The position numbers and the translations under genes are program-made. The notes below the pieces were generated by a model. The model worked only from the letters and a program-made list of their open reading frames with translations, had not been told where the DNA came from and did no database searches. A stretch of 64,000 nucleotides of DNA from Microbacterium algeriense (GTDB lineage Bacteria; Actinomycetota; Actinomycetes; Actinomycetales; Microbacteriaceae): contig NZ_WAAO01000001.1 in NCBI RefSeq assembly GCF_008868005.1, positions 1,178,001-1,242,000 of the forward strand, in the 5' to 3' direction. Positions 10,026-18,131 of the stretch are shown piece after piece (position 1 is the first letter of the stretch; each line of letters starts with the position of its first letter).

Positions 10026-10487
10026 TTATGCGTGATCGAAGTCAGTGTCGTTGCCTCCGGGAAACTCGTTGATCGTCTCGTTGGAGACAAGACCAAAATC
10101 TTCCCGCCGCGGTGCGACATTCGCGGCGTCAACAGGCTCAGTCAACCAGTGCGCTGCCTCGCCACTATCGATACGTCTGACGATCTCCATTGCGAGTTCT
10201 CGGTCCTCGAACTCGTCCAGGCCGTAGGTGCGCGGGACCCTGAATGGGGTGAGCTCCGCTACGCTCAGCCAACCTACCCGGGCGAGCGCGTGCACGGGGT
10301 TGTCCTTCAGCAGACGAGCGATGGTAATGACCTTCTCGGCGGTGACGCCCGTCGTGCCGCTGAGCCACTTGCTCAGCTGACCGTCGGTCGCCTGAATAGC
10401 TTTGGCGAACTCGGCCTGGCTGCGCCCGGCCATCATGTGTCGAAGGTAGGCAGCCCAATTCTGGCGGTAGTTCACGCTCTCGCTCAT
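10026..10487 (-). CDS. XRE-family phage repressor (cI-like)
   Basis: 153 aa from the ATG at 10487 (MSESVNYRQNW). A lambda-repressor-like HTH spans about residues 12-60, with recognition-helix text QATDGQLSKWLSGTTGV. There is no LexA-type Ser/Lys autoprotease domain; the C-terminal half is short, acidic and of unknown fold. That fits induction by the adjacent ImmA-like protease instead of RecA-stimulated self-cleavage. It is transcribed away from the Cro-like gene, with the operator region between. Confidence 0.88.
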   Translation of the reverse strand: MSESVNYRQNWAAYLRHMMAGRSQAEFAKAIQATDGQLSKWLSGTTGVTAEKVITIARLLKDNPVHALARVGWLSVAELTPFRVPRTYGLDEFEDRELAMEIVRRIDSGEAAHWLTEPVDAANVAPRREDFGLVSNETINEFPGGNDTDFDHA

Positions 10488-10621
10488 GGGACACCACGCT
10501 AGCGCAACCATTGCATGCGTGCAATGAATATTCTGCGAAGAACGCTGATTTTTCAGCAGCATCTGCCGCCTCCTAGGTGTCAACGGTTGCATCGTTGAAA
10601 CTTGGGTGTACTGTTGCTCGC
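10488..10621. promoter_or_regulatory. Lysogeny switch control region (divergent promoters, two operator-like dyads)
   Basis: The 134 bases between the divergent repressor and Cro-like genes contain ATTGCA-TGCG-TGCAAT (10510-10525, perfect) and CAACG-N7-CGTTG (10581-10597). Both contain TTGCAT preceded by CAAC two bases away, which suggests a shared half-site. They sit close to each start, as expected for O_L/O_R-type operators. Exact -10/-35 boxes are not clear. Confidence 0.6.
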
Positions 10622-10891
10622 ATGAAGGAAACGTTCACCGGAGAAAGTGCACCCGCCATCGTTCTCCGCCGCGAGAAGCTCGACGAGCTGCGACGGGCGA
10701 ACGGGATCGAGAGCGAGGCTGAACTCGCTCGCATCATCGGAGTGTCCCCGACTACGCTCTGGCGCATTTCGCGCGGCGATGTCGTGCCGTCGCACGGATT
10801 CATCGCCCGGACGCTGCTGGCTTTTCCTCACGCCAAGTTCGAGACGCTCTTCGAGGTCGTCCGTCCTGTACGGATGGCGGTGGCGTCATGA
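10622..10891 (+). CDS. Cro-like HTH DNA-binding protein
   Basis: 89 aa. The ATG at 10622 is chosen over a longer frame that would run through the operator dyad. The central region reads as an XRE helix-turn-helix (SEAELARIIGVSPTTLWRIS). It is first in the rightward early operon, opposite the repressor gene, so a Cro-type role is inferred. The stop overlaps the next start (ATGA). Confidence 0.8.
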   Translation: MKETFTGESAPAIVLRREKLDELRRANGIESEAELARIIGVSPTTLWRISRGDVVPSHGFIARTLLAFPHAKFETLFEVVRPVRMAVAS

Positions 10892-11124
10892 GCAACGCAA
10901 CCGCGATGAAGACTCGCGCAACTATCGCTCCGGCCGAGTGGCTCTCGCCGTTGCAGGTGTGCGATGTCATTCCCGGGATGACCGTCACGCTGCTACAGCG
11001 CATGCGCGACGCCGGCAAGGGACCGCGCTACGCGAAGCCGTCGCCGAAGACCGTCGTCTACTCCCGCTCCGACGTCGACGCATGGGTGCGCTCGACCCTG
11101 GTCAGTACAAGGGAGCAGTCGTGA
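10888..11124 (+). CDS. AlpA/MerR-like HTH protein, excisionase candidate
   Basis: 78 aa with a winged-helix pattern of the HTH_17/AlpA family: LSPLQVCDVIPGMTVTLLQRM, then GPRYAKPSPKTVVYSRSDVDAWV, the usual 'residue-into-slot' ending. Starts with ATGA overlap on the Cro-like gene. Excisionases of actinophages often look like this and lie near the switch. Xis function is inferred. Confidence 0.72.
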   Translation: MSNATAMKTRATIAPAEWLSPLQVCDVIPGMTVTLLQRMRDAGKGPRYAKPSPKTVVYSRSDVDAWVRSTLVSTREQS

Positions 11125-11258
11125 TCAAGCATGTCTTGGACGGCGTCGCGCATGATGATCGCAGCGGCCATGATGCGCTCCTCGCGGGAGAGATCGGGGC
11201 TCAACTCCTCCACCGTATCGGCACGATCGTGGAACTCCTCACGTCAACGCCTGCCGAG

Positions 11259-11465
11259 TCAGTGGTCTTCATCGTCCCAGATCTCGAAGGCGATCGGCGT
11301 GCCAGGCGTCCAGAACAGAACGTCCTCCTCGTCTTCTGTGCTCACCCTGAGCACAGAAGCACCCCCGGGCTTCACTTCGAGCAGACCCTCCACAACCGAG
11401 TCGACCGTGTCGGGGTCGATCGGGTAGTCGCGATCCCCGAAAACGATTCGAGCGCGCTTGGCCAT
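11259..11465 (-). CDS. Small phage protein, unknown function
   Basis: 68 aa on the minus strand within an otherwise rightward operon. ATG with AAGGGGAG nine bases upstream. The N-terminus is basic (MAKRARIVFGDRDYP) and the C-terminus strongly acidic and aromatic (FEIWDDEDH). I do not recognise it. The opposite strand has an open frame but with typical antisense composition, so this strand is preferred. Confidence 0.6.
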   Translation of the reverse strand: MAKRARIVFGDRDYPIDPDTVDSVVEGLLEVKPGGASVLRVSTEDEEDVLFWTPGTPIAFEIWDDEDH

Positions 11466-11596
11466 AATGACTCCCCTTCGATTGGCGCCGCTGACGTCCT
11501 ACCGTCCGCGGCCTCTGCCCCGATCGTAGGGGACGCGTCCGGCGCGGATGCTCTCCCCCCAGCAGCCGCGTCGGACGCATCTCCCGGAGATGTCGC

Positions 11597-12343
11597 ATGA
11601 GCGTGCTCGAGGTGTTCCAGTACGCCGACCGCGAGGTGCGCACGGTGCCGGTCGACGGCGAGGTGTGGTTCGTGCTCGCAGACATCTGCGGTGTGCTCGG
11701 CGTCGCGAACGTCGGCAACGTCGCCGCGCGCCTCGACGAGGCTGATATCCGCCAGACGGATATCAGCTCCGGCGGCCAGCGCCGCGCGGTCACGATCGTC
11801 TCCGAGTCCGGCATGTACGAGGTCGTCATCCGCTCCGACAAACCGGAGGCTCGCGGCTTCCGCTGGTGGGTGACGCACGAGGTCATCCCCGCGATCCGCC
11901 GCACCGGCACCTACACGGTCGAGACGCCCGAGCAGCTGATGGCGCGCGCCGTCGTCCAGGCGCAGGAGATCATCGCGACTCGCGACCAGCAGATCGCCGA
12001 GCTCGAGCCGCGTGCCGAGGCGTGGGACGAGATCGCGGATGCCGGCACGGACTATGCGGTGCGCGACGTCGCCCCGATGCTCTCCCGCGCCGGGATCGAG
12101 ACCGGCCCGCAGCGACTCTTCGAGACGCTCCACGAGCTCAAGTGGATCTACCGCGGCGAGAAGCAGCGGTGGACCCCATATGCCCGCGCCGTCGACGCCG
12201 GCTACCTCAAGGTCCGCGCCATGCCCCCGTACCGCGACCGAGACACCGGCGACCTCAAGCCCTCCGCCCCACAGGTGCGCATTACGCCGAAGGGTATCGA
12301 ACGTCTCCGCGTGCAGCTCGGCGCAGGCGTCCTCACACCCTGA
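11597..12343 (+). CDS. Phage antirepressor (BRO-N plus KilAC)
   Basis: 248 aa. The N-terminal half is a BRO-N domain (WFVLADICGVLGVANV and the tail GFRWWVTHEVIPAIRRTGTY). A coiled stretch follows, then a KilA-C/ANT-type domain (DYAVRDVAPMLSRAGIETG ... IYRGEKQRWTPYARAVDAGY, ending ITPKGIERL). Such proteins bind DNA or the repressor to favour lytic growth. GGAG lies nine bases upstream. Confidence 0.92.
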   Translation: MSVLEVFQYADREVRTVPVDGEVWFVLADICGVLGVANVGNVAARLDEADIRQTDISSGGQRRAVTIVSESGMYEVVIRSDKPEARGFRWWVTHEVIPAIRRTGTYTVETPEQLMARAVVQAQEIIATRDQQIAELEPRAEAWDEIADAGTDYAVRDVAPMLSRAGIETGPQRLFETLHELKWIYRGEKQRWTPYARAVDAGYLKVRAMPPYRDRDTGDLKPSAPQVRITPKGIERLRVQLGAGVLTP

Positions 12344-12359
12344 CCCCACACACGAAAGC

Positions 12360-12385
12360 GGGGCGCCCGCGGCAACGGACGCCCC
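12360..12385 (+). terminator. GC-rich stem-loop between antirepressor and next gene
   Basis: GGGGCG (12360-12365) pairs with CGCCCC (12380-12385) around a 14-nt GC-rich loop. It has no T-run, so it may be an attenuator or mRNA stabiliser. Confidence 0.35.
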
Positions 12386-12407
12386 ACCGAAAACGAAAGG
12401 CAAGCAC

Positions 12408-12695
12408 ATGCCTCAGACACAGGATACCGACGACACCGCGCCCGCGGTGGACGACTTCACCCCACGCCCCGCGGGCACACACGTCAGCGTCATCACCCGC
12501 ACCGCCCCGGTCGTGCCCGAGCGCCGCAGCATGTGGCCCCTCGCCCCGTGGCGCTGGGTGCTGCTGCTCACCGGCCTCGCGCTCGCCGCAGTCTGTGGCA
12601 TCCCCGCCGCCGCCCCCGTCATCAACGGCGCTGACCTCGGCGTCCTCATCAGCCTGGCGATCTTCGTCGCCGCATTCACCCCCGGGAGGGACTGA
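12408..12695 (+). CDS. Small two-TM membrane protein
   Basis: 95 aa, ATG preceded by AAAGG. A ~40-residue hydrophilic, proline-rich N-terminus is followed by two hydrophobic helices (WVLLLTGLALAAVCGIPA and LGVLISLAIFVAAF) and a short tail. No family recognised. Its place in the early operon suggests host takeover or exclusion rather than lysis, but nothing in the sequence proves it. Confidence 0.7.
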   Translation: MPQTQDTDDTAPAVDDFTPRPAGTHVSVITRTAPVVPERRSMWPLAPWRWVLLLTGLALAAVCGIPAAAPVINGADLGVLISLAIFVAAFTPGRD

Positions 12696-12697
12696 TC

Positions 12698-13072
12698 ATG
12701 ACCGTGAAGCTGTCCGCAGCACTGCCCAAGGAGTTCGACGCGAACGGGATGGAGAGATTGCACCGCCAGCTCGTCCAGCACCCCGAGCGCCGCCACCTGA
12801 TCGTGATGGTCGTCGACACCGCGAAGAAGCAGATCGACTACACCGCCGGGGGAGAGGTCACCCCGATCGCGGGGGTGCTGTTCATCGAACCGATTCAGGA
12901 CGCGGAGGACGCCGAGCAGGTGCTCGACATCATGGCCCGCACCCGCGCCGAGCGCACCGGCGACGGCACCCTCGACTTCGACTTCGGGGTCGGCGACCCG
13001 TTCGCCGACACGGTCAAGAGGATGCGCGACGAAGGCATCACGGTCCAGGTGAACGGCGAGGACCAGGCATGA
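12698..13072 (+). CDS. Hypothetical phage early protein
   Basis: 124 aa, unrecognised. Alternating beta and alpha text with RRHLIVMVVDTAKKQID and GVLFIEPIQDAEDAEQVLDIM; the C-terminus is acidic. The stop overlaps the exonuclease start (ATGA), so it is probably translated with the recombination genes and may assist them. Confidence 0.75.
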   Translation: MTVKLSAALPKEFDANGMERLHRQLVQHPERRHLIVMVVDTAKKQIDYTAGGEVTPIAGVLFIEPIQDAEDAEQVLDIMARTRAERTGDGTLDFDFGVGDPFADTVKRMRDEGITVQVNGEDQA

Positions 13073-14046
13073 GCATCGCAGAACTCCCGATCACCGCGAA
13101 GCTGATCGTTCCCGAGGACGCGCCCCGCACGGTGTGGATGCTCGAGCGCGGCGAGGGCGTCACCGCCTCCGAGGTGTGGGCGATCGCACGCGGCGGCATC
13201 AAGACGTGGCGCCGCATTCTCGAGCAGAAGATGAACGGGTCAGCCTTCGGCGGGACGAAGGCCACGAAGGCCGGATCCGCGCGCGAGGCCGCGCTGCTCG
13301 CCGACGCGATTGACGAGATCGACTGGGTCGAGCCGAACACCGGACTGTGGGCGGCCGCCGAGAACGACCGCCACCGCGCGACCCCCGACGGCCTCGGCCT
13401 CCTCGCCGGTGGCCTGTGCACCGTCGAGGTGAAGTCGCACGAGCACGGTTACAAGGGCGACGCGTTCCCGATGGATCACAAGGCGCAGACCGTGTGGCAG
13501 CGGTACGTGCTCGGCGCCGAGTTCGCCCTCTACGGCGCGGAGATCCGCGACGAGGACGACATGCCTCCCGCGGACGGCGCGGACTGGCAGTTCGTCGACG
13601 ACCCCGACGACGAGCTGCTCGCGTTCCTCATCTACCGCGCCGACAAGTTCCTCGCCTGGCGTGACGCCGGATGCCCCGACTTCGACGACCTCCCCGCCGA
13701 GGTCGCCGAGGCGCAGGCGAAATGGGCACCGCTGAAGCGTCAGCTCGACGCCGCGGCCGCCGCAGAGAAGGAAGCGAGCGACGCCGTGAAGAACGCGATC
13801 GCGAAGCTCCCGCACGCGGGGCGGTTCGGAGTGGTCGGCATGACCGAGGAGGGCGGCTTCCAGAGCATCGTCACCGAGTCCACGTCGATCAACGAAGCCG
13901 CCTGGCGGGCCGCCGATCCCGTCGCTCACGGTCGGGCCGAGATGCTCCGTGTCGAGCTCGCACTGCTCGAGGCCTCGGCGAAGCAGACCTTCCCGAAGAC
14001 CACGCGCCGCACGTCGCTGCGCTTCCAGGAGGCCGAGAATGTCTGA
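13069..14046 (+). CDS. YqaJ-like viral exonuclease (PD-(D/E)XK)
   Basis: 325 aa. A PD-(D/E)XK nuclease core is visible: the acidic residue in RATPDGLGLL, the E-x-K in TVEVKSHEHG (about residues 118-122), and a preceding GTKATKAGSAREAALL helix. YqaJ/RecE-type exonucleases resect double-stranded ends for phage recombination. The next gene is a RecT-like protein overlapping by 8 bases, giving a RecE/RecT-style pair. Confidence 0.85.
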   Translation: MSIAELPITAKLIVPEDAPRTVWMLERGEGVTASEVWAIARGGIKTWRRILEQKMNGSAFGGTKATKAGSAREAALLADAIDEIDWVEPNTGLWAAAENDRHRATPDGLGLLAGGLCTVEVKSHEHGYKGDAFPMDHKAQTVWQRYVLGAEFALYGAEIRDEDDMPPADGADWQFVDDPDDELLAFLIYRADKFLAWRDAGCPDFDDLPAEVAEAQAKWAPLKRQLDAAAAAEKEASDAVKNAIAKLPHAGRFGVVGMTEEGGFQSIVTESTSINEAAWRAADPVAHGRAEMLRVELALLEASAKQTFPKTTRRTSLRFQEAENV

Positions 14047-14764
14047 CCCCGTCACGATCCCCGAGGTGAAGACGATCGCCGAGGTCGAGCGCATCGTCAA
14101 CGGCTCCGGCCTGTGGGACGGCACCGGCGAGGTCGAGTTCTCCGACGACGGCGCCACATGGACCGCCGCGTGGACGCCTGACGCCGAAGGCGCGCACCCG
14201 CAGTTCGCCCGCGTGTCCGTGTACCGCAAGGAGGTGCGCATCCCTACGACGGTCACGATCCGCTGGGATGAGCAGTTCCCGCAGGCGTCGGAGGAGTGGG
14301 CGGGGAAGTGGCTCCGCTCGCCGATGCGTCACTTCGGCCGCACGGTGCGCATGGTCGGCTACCGACAGACGTTCCGCGAGCTGCTCGGCGACGTCCGCAT
14401 CGAGGACGAGGCTGACGACCGCGTCGCCGCCGCACCTGCGGATGCCGCGCCAGCGGCAGAGCGCGACTGGGCGGCTGAGATCGCTGGGGCCGTGACGCTC
14501 GAGCAGCTGGACGCCGTCGTCGCCGAAGGACGCACCGCACGCGTGTTCAAGCCGAACCAGGAGGGAGTCGCACTCGACCTCGCGCAGAAGGCACGCCGCC
14601 GTGAGCTGATTGCCCTTGCCGACGTCGCCTGGACGCCCGAGCCCGCGCCGGAAGAGCCCGCCGAGACCACCACACCGGCGCGTCCCGCACCGCGCGACTA
14701 CTTGCCGCCGCAGAACCGCGCCGAGCGTCGCAAGGCCGCGCGCAAGAAGGGCGGGAAGCGATGA
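14039..14764 (+). CDS. Divergent RecT-like single-strand annealing protein
   Basis: 241 aa. The central part (FARVSVYRKEVRIPTTVTI, WDEQFP, WLRSPMRHFGRTVRMVGYRQTF, LLGDV) resembles the core and C-terminal arginine-rich helix of actinophage RecT proteins, where a W-x-x-x-P-x-x-M block leads to R-x-x-F. The usual longer N-terminal domain is missing. The C-terminal tail (from residue ~125) is Ala/Pro/Glu-rich with a basic end. Assignment rests on this pattern and on the YqaJ neighbour; it could be a different DNA-binding protein. Confidence 0.5.
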   Translation: MSDPVTIPEVKTIAEVERIVNGSGLWDGTGEVEFSDDGATWTAAWTPDAEGAHPQFARVSVYRKEVRIPTTVTIRWDEQFPQASEEWAGKWLRSPMRHFGRTVRMVGYRQTFRELLGDVRIEDEADDRVAAAPADAAPAAERDWAAEIAGAVTLEQLDAVVAEGRTARVFKPNQEGVALDLAQKARRRELIALADVAWTPEPAPEEPAETTTPARPAPRDYLPPQNRAERRKAARKKGGKR

Positions 14765-15225
14765 CCGTCAACTTCGCCACGGGCGAGGTCACCGAGGAGG
14801 AAGCCGCGGCCGCCGGCATGGACATGGTGCCACTGAACCTCGCGGCGCTATCCGAGGATGAGCTGATCGCGATGCTCCCGACTCCGGTGCAGTGCGCCGG
14901 TGCGCTGCAGTACGCCCGGCAGGTCGCCGCCCGCGCACCGAAGGCGCTGAACGAGCTGCGCACGGCGCTCACCAAGCGCGAGCGGGAGCTGACGATCGCC
15001 GTCGCGCTCGGAGCCCGTGACCTCCTCGCCGAGTACCCGCGCCTTCCGATGAGCGAACGCCGCGACATCGCCCGCGCGACCGACACGCGTGTCCAGGACG
15101 CGCAGGAAGCCCGCGACACCGCCTGGCTGCTCCTCGAGTACGCCCGCGACTACGACCGTGCCATCGGCCGCGACATCGACATCCTGCGTTCCCTGAACGC
15201 CAACTTCCGAGGAGAGCACCGATGA
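14761..15225 (+). CDS. Hypothetical helical phage protein
   Basis: 154 aa, mostly long charged helices (about 70-150), consistent with a coiled coil (RQVAARAPKALNELRTALTKRERELTIAVALG). Start overlaps the RecT-like stop (ATGA). No family recognised; probably part of the recombination operon. Confidence 0.75.
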   Translation: MTVNFATGEVTEEEAAAAGMDMVPLNLAALSEDELIAMLPTPVQCAGALQYARQVAARAPKALNELRTALTKRERELTIAVALGARDLLAEYPRLPMSERRDIARATDTRVQDAQEARDTAWLLLEYARDYDRAIGRDIDILRSLNANFRGEHR

Positions 15226-15241
15226 GGATCCATCAGGCCCG

Positions 15242-15784
15242 TCAGACGAACTTCAAACCGTCCACGAAGGGCGCCCACGTCCAGGTCTCGTCGCCGTGGG
15301 AGTCGATCCATCGGACACTCGCCCCCGGGTTCGGATCAGCGTACGGGGTGTGCTGTAGCACCGAGATCCGGCCGCGGAGCTCGACCTGCCATCCGTCGCG
15401 CGTCCGCTTGGGGAAGGCCGGGTACGCATCCCACGACCAGCCGACGTCGGTGTCGAAGCTGACCTCTGTGACCGTGACGGTCTCTCCCAGGTGGTTCTCG
15501 AGAAGCCAGATCCCCGGGCGCGCATCGCGCCGCCATTGCCAGTACTCCGTCGGCTCGGCGACACGCGTGGATGCCTGCACCGCAGTGTCGATCTTGCCCT
15601 GGATCCGTCCCGTGGTCGTGACTCGGATCCTGAGGAGCGCCCGGCAGACCGCTCGGATGCCTCGTCCGATTGCCTTGAGCACGGTCCAGGTGGTGCGCCA
15701 GAAAACCGCGCTGAGTAGGAGGGTGAGGAGGGTGAGCCCGATGGCGGTCCACCCGGCCGGGTCCTCGCGAAACAGCTTCAGCAA
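15242..15784 (-). CDS. Membrane-anchored hypothetical protein
   Basis: 180 aa from a TTG start with GGAGG six bases upstream; a GTG two codons earlier is possible but too close to the ribosome site. One or two N-terminal TM helices (GWTAIGLTLLTLLLSAVFW) precede an amphipathic basic stretch and a soluble C-terminal domain rich in Trp and beta strands (WSWDAYPAFP, WQVELRGRISVL). Lone minus-strand gene inside the early operon, so perhaps a lysogenically expressed moron. Function unknown. Confidence 0.7.
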   Translation of the reverse strand: MLKLFREDPAGWTAIGLTLLTLLLSAVFWRTTWTVLKAIGRGIRAVCRALLRIRVTTTGRIQGKIDTAVQASTRVAEPTEYWQWRRDARPGIWLLENHLGETVTVTEVSFDTDVGWSWDAYPAFPKRTRDGWQVELRGRISVLQHTPYADPNPGASVRWIDSHGDETWTWAPFVDGLKFV

Positions 15785-15817
15785 ATCCACCCTCCGCACT
15801 CTATCGGGGGCGACCCG

Positions 15818-17539
15818 ATGACCGCCCTCGCTGGCTACCAGCACCCGAACGTTCCATGGAACGGCTTGACCGTCACTGACCTATTCTGTGGCGCGGGCGG
15901 ATCCAGCAGCGGCCTCGTCGCGGCCGGATACCGAGTCGTGATCGCTGCGAACCACTGGGCGCTCGCGATCGAGTCACACCAGATGAACCACCCCGACACC
16001 GACCACTCGCAGGCGGACATCTCGCAGGTTGACCCACGCTACTTCCCGCGCACGCACGTTCTCTGGGGGTCGCCGGAGTGCACGAACCATTCGATCGCGA
16101 AGGGAATCAAGCGGCAGCGCCAGCAGGACCTCGCGCTGTTCGAACTCGATGGCACCGCGCCACTGCCTGACGAGGCCGCGAACCGGTCTCGCGCGACGAT
16201 GTGGGATATCCCGCGCTTCGCCGAGCACCACCGGTACATGGCGATCATCCTCGAGAACGTCGTCGACGCGTACCGCTGGGACCAGTTCCCGGCGTGGCAG
16301 CTCGCGATGGAGAAGCTCGGCTACCGCATGCAGTTCGCATGGCTGAACAGCATGCACGCGCAGATCGGCGGCCTCCCGGCCCCGCAGTCCCGCGACCGCA
16401 TGTACATCGTGATGTGGCGCGAAGACCTCGCCAAGAAGAAGAAGGGACTCACCGGACCCAACGTCGCGAAGTGGACCAGCCCGATGGCGCTCTGCCTCGA
16501 GCACGGCGAGATCCAGGCCGTGCAGGCGTTCAAGAAGACCGAGCAGTGGGGCCGCTACCGCGCGCAGTACCTCTACCGGTGCCCGAAGTGCTGGCAGGTC
16601 GTCGAGCCCGGATGGCTCCCGGCTGCGTCGATCATCGACTGGTCGATTCCGGCGCCGCGCATCGGCGACCGGGCGAAGCCACTCGCTGCGAAGACCGTCG
16701 AGAGGATCCGCCGCGGCATGGAGCGCCACTGGACACCGTTCCTCGCCAAGGCCGCAGGGAACACGTACGACGGCGTAACCACGGGAACGGGATACCTCCG
16801 CATCGCCGAGGTCGGATCACCGATGCCCGTGCAGACCGGCAGCGCCGAGCACGGGTTCGCGGTCCCGCCGCTCATCGTCAACCACGTCAGCGGCGCCGAC
16901 GCAACGCGCTCCGAGCCGATCACGCGCGAGCTGCCCTCCATCGTCGCGGGTGGGCTCCACGCTTCCCTGCTCGTGCCCGTCGAGGGTCGCGAGGGCAAGA
17001 GCGCGGCGCCGGCCGCCGACCCGCTGCGCACGCAATCGACGCGCAACGAGACCGGGCTGCTGGTGCCGTACTACAGCAAGGGCACGGCGCGGACGACGTC
17101 GGAGCCTATGGGGACGGTGACGACCGTCGACAACGCCGGTCTGGTCGTCCCGCTGCGCAACCACGGCGTTGCGAAGCCGACGTCTCACCCGATCGACACG
17201 GTCAGCGCGGAAGGCAATCACCACGCACTCGTCATGCGGAACAACCGCGGCGGCGCCGAGATGTCGACGCCCGTGACCGAGCCGATCCGCACGCTCACGA
17301 CCGGCGGGCACCAGTCGCTCATCGAGCCGAGCGCGCCGATCAGCCTCGACGTCGAGGACGCTGGGTTCCGAATGCTTGAACCGCACGAGATCCAGGCGGG
17401 CATGGGCTTCGCCCCCGACTACCTTCTCCTCGGATCGAAGCGCGACAAGGTGAAGCAGGCCGGGAACGCCGTCACTCCACCCGCGGCGCGCGACCTCGGT
17501 CACGCCGTCGCCGAGTTCCTGCTGGCGGTGGCATCATGA
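15818..17539 (+). CDS. DNA (cytosine-5) methyltransferase with internal repeats
   Basis: 573 aa. Motif I TDLFCGAGGSSSGL, the catalytic-Cys loop as GSPECTNHS (an SPEC variant of the usual PCQ), motif VI LENVVDAY, motif VIII PQSRDRMYIV and motif X KQAGNAVTPPA are all present. Between VIII and IX/X, a zinc-like CPKCW is followed by about six degenerate ~30-residue repeats (about residues 322-508, e.g. TSEPMGTVTTVDNAGLVVP). The enzyme adds a methyl to cytosine, likely protecting phage DNA from host restriction. No cognate restriction gene is visible. Confidence 0.92.
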   Translation: MTALAGYQHPNVPWNGLTVTDLFCGAGGSSSGLVAAGYRVVIAANHWALAIESHQMNHPDTDHSQADISQVDPRYFPRTHVLWGSPECTNHSIAKGIKRQRQQDLALFELDGTAPLPDEAANRSRATMWDIPRFAEHHRYMAIILENVVDAYRWDQFPAWQLAMEKLGYRMQFAWLNSMHAQIGGLPAPQSRDRMYIVMWREDLAKKKKGLTGPNVAKWTSPMALCLEHGEIQAVQAFKKTEQWGRYRAQYLYRCPKCWQVVEPGWLPAASIIDWSIPAPRIGDRAKPLAAKTVERIRRGMERHWTPFLAKAAGNTYDGVTTGTGYLRIAEVGSPMPVQTGSAEHGFAVPPLIVNHVSGADATRSEPITRELPSIVAGGLHASLLVPVEGREGKSAAPAADPLRTQSTRNETGLLVPYYSKGTARTTSEPMGTVTTVDNAGLVVPLRNHGVAKPTSHPIDTVSAEGNHHALVMRNNRGGAEMSTPVTEPIRTLTTGGHQSLIEPSAPISLDVEDAGFRMLEPHEIQAGMGFAPDYLLLGSKRDKVKQAGNAVTPPAARDLGHAVAEFLLAVAS

Positions 17540-17946
17540 CCGCTCCGACGACCGAGGTGCGTAACGGCGTCTACCTCCGCGATGGCTATCGCTGTGTGAT
17601 GTGCGGCGCGCTCGAGAAGACCTTCCAGCACCGCCGCGCGGTCGGCATGGGCGGATCCCGCAACGTGCCAACCGCCGTCGACGGCCTGACCCTCTGCCTG
17701 ACCTGCAACGTCGCGTGCGAGCGCGAGCTGCAGGGGAAGGCGCTCGCGAACGGCTGGAAGGTGCGCCGCTGGGTCACCGCACCCGAGCGCGTCCCGGTCT
17801 ACTTCCCGCACGAGTTTGCCTGGTATCGCCTCGAGGGCCTCAACCGCATCCGGATCTCTGCCCCTGTCGCGATGGAGATGGGCTGCTCGGTCTACGGCGA
17901 CGAGTGGATGCAGTGGCGGCTGAGCGTGATCGGAGGCGCGCGATGA
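17536..17946 (+). CDS. HNH endonuclease
   Basis: 136 aa. An HNH/zinc-ribbon arrangement: YRCVMCG, then the H of TFQHRRAVGMGG, then LCLTCNVACE. Four bases overlap the methyltransferase stop. The tail (residues 75-136) is rich in aromatics. It could be a homing-type nickase, a nuclease acting with the methyltransferase, or a phage replication/packaging factor; the sequence does not decide. Confidence 0.85.
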   Translation: MTAPTTEVRNGVYLRDGYRCVMCGALEKTFQHRRAVGMGGSRNVPTAVDGLTLCLTCNVACERELQGKALANGWKVRRWVTAPERVPVYFPHEFAWYRLEGLNRIRISAPVAMEMGCSVYGDEWMQWRLSVIGGAR

Positions 17947-18131
17947 GGCGCTGGATCGTCGTGGAGTGGAACCAGGCATCGGGTCAGCCGCGCGTCGTCG
18001 ACATGGGAGAGCTCTACTGGACCGAGGGCGAGGCCGAGAGCGTCGCAGCTGATGAGCGCCAGCGCACGGCCGCCGTCGGTCGGCGCGAGCGGTACACCGT
18101 GCACATCGTCGATCTGGACGTGACGTCATGA
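17943..18131 (+). CDS. Small hypothetical phage protein
   Basis: 62 aa, overlapped by four bases at both ends (ATGA junctions), so clearly translated within the operon. Beta-rich ends (WIVVEWNQASG and YTVHIVDLDV) around one acidic helix. Not recognised. Confidence 0.75.
   Translation: MRRWIVVEWNQASGQPRVVDMGELYWTEGEAESVAADERQRTAAVGRRERYTVHIVDLDVTS

Noticed and set aside
11058..11213. Minus-strand 51-residue frame downstream of the small gene at 11259
   Set aside because: Translation looks plausible (helical, acidic/basic), but it has only a GTG start with no ribosome site at a suitable distance and overlaps the excisionase gene antisense.
11121..11600. Plus-strand open frame starting GTGA at the excisionase stop and ending ATGA at the antirepressor start
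   Set aside because: It fits the operon coupling neatly, but its translation reads like antisense text (many Arg/Val/Asp/His), while the minus strand encodes a convincing small protein with a good ribosome site.
14761..15225. Reading the helical gene as a phage Gam/recombination inhibitor
   Set aside because: Its place in the recombination operon invites this, but no Gam-type signature was visible, so it is left as hypothetical.
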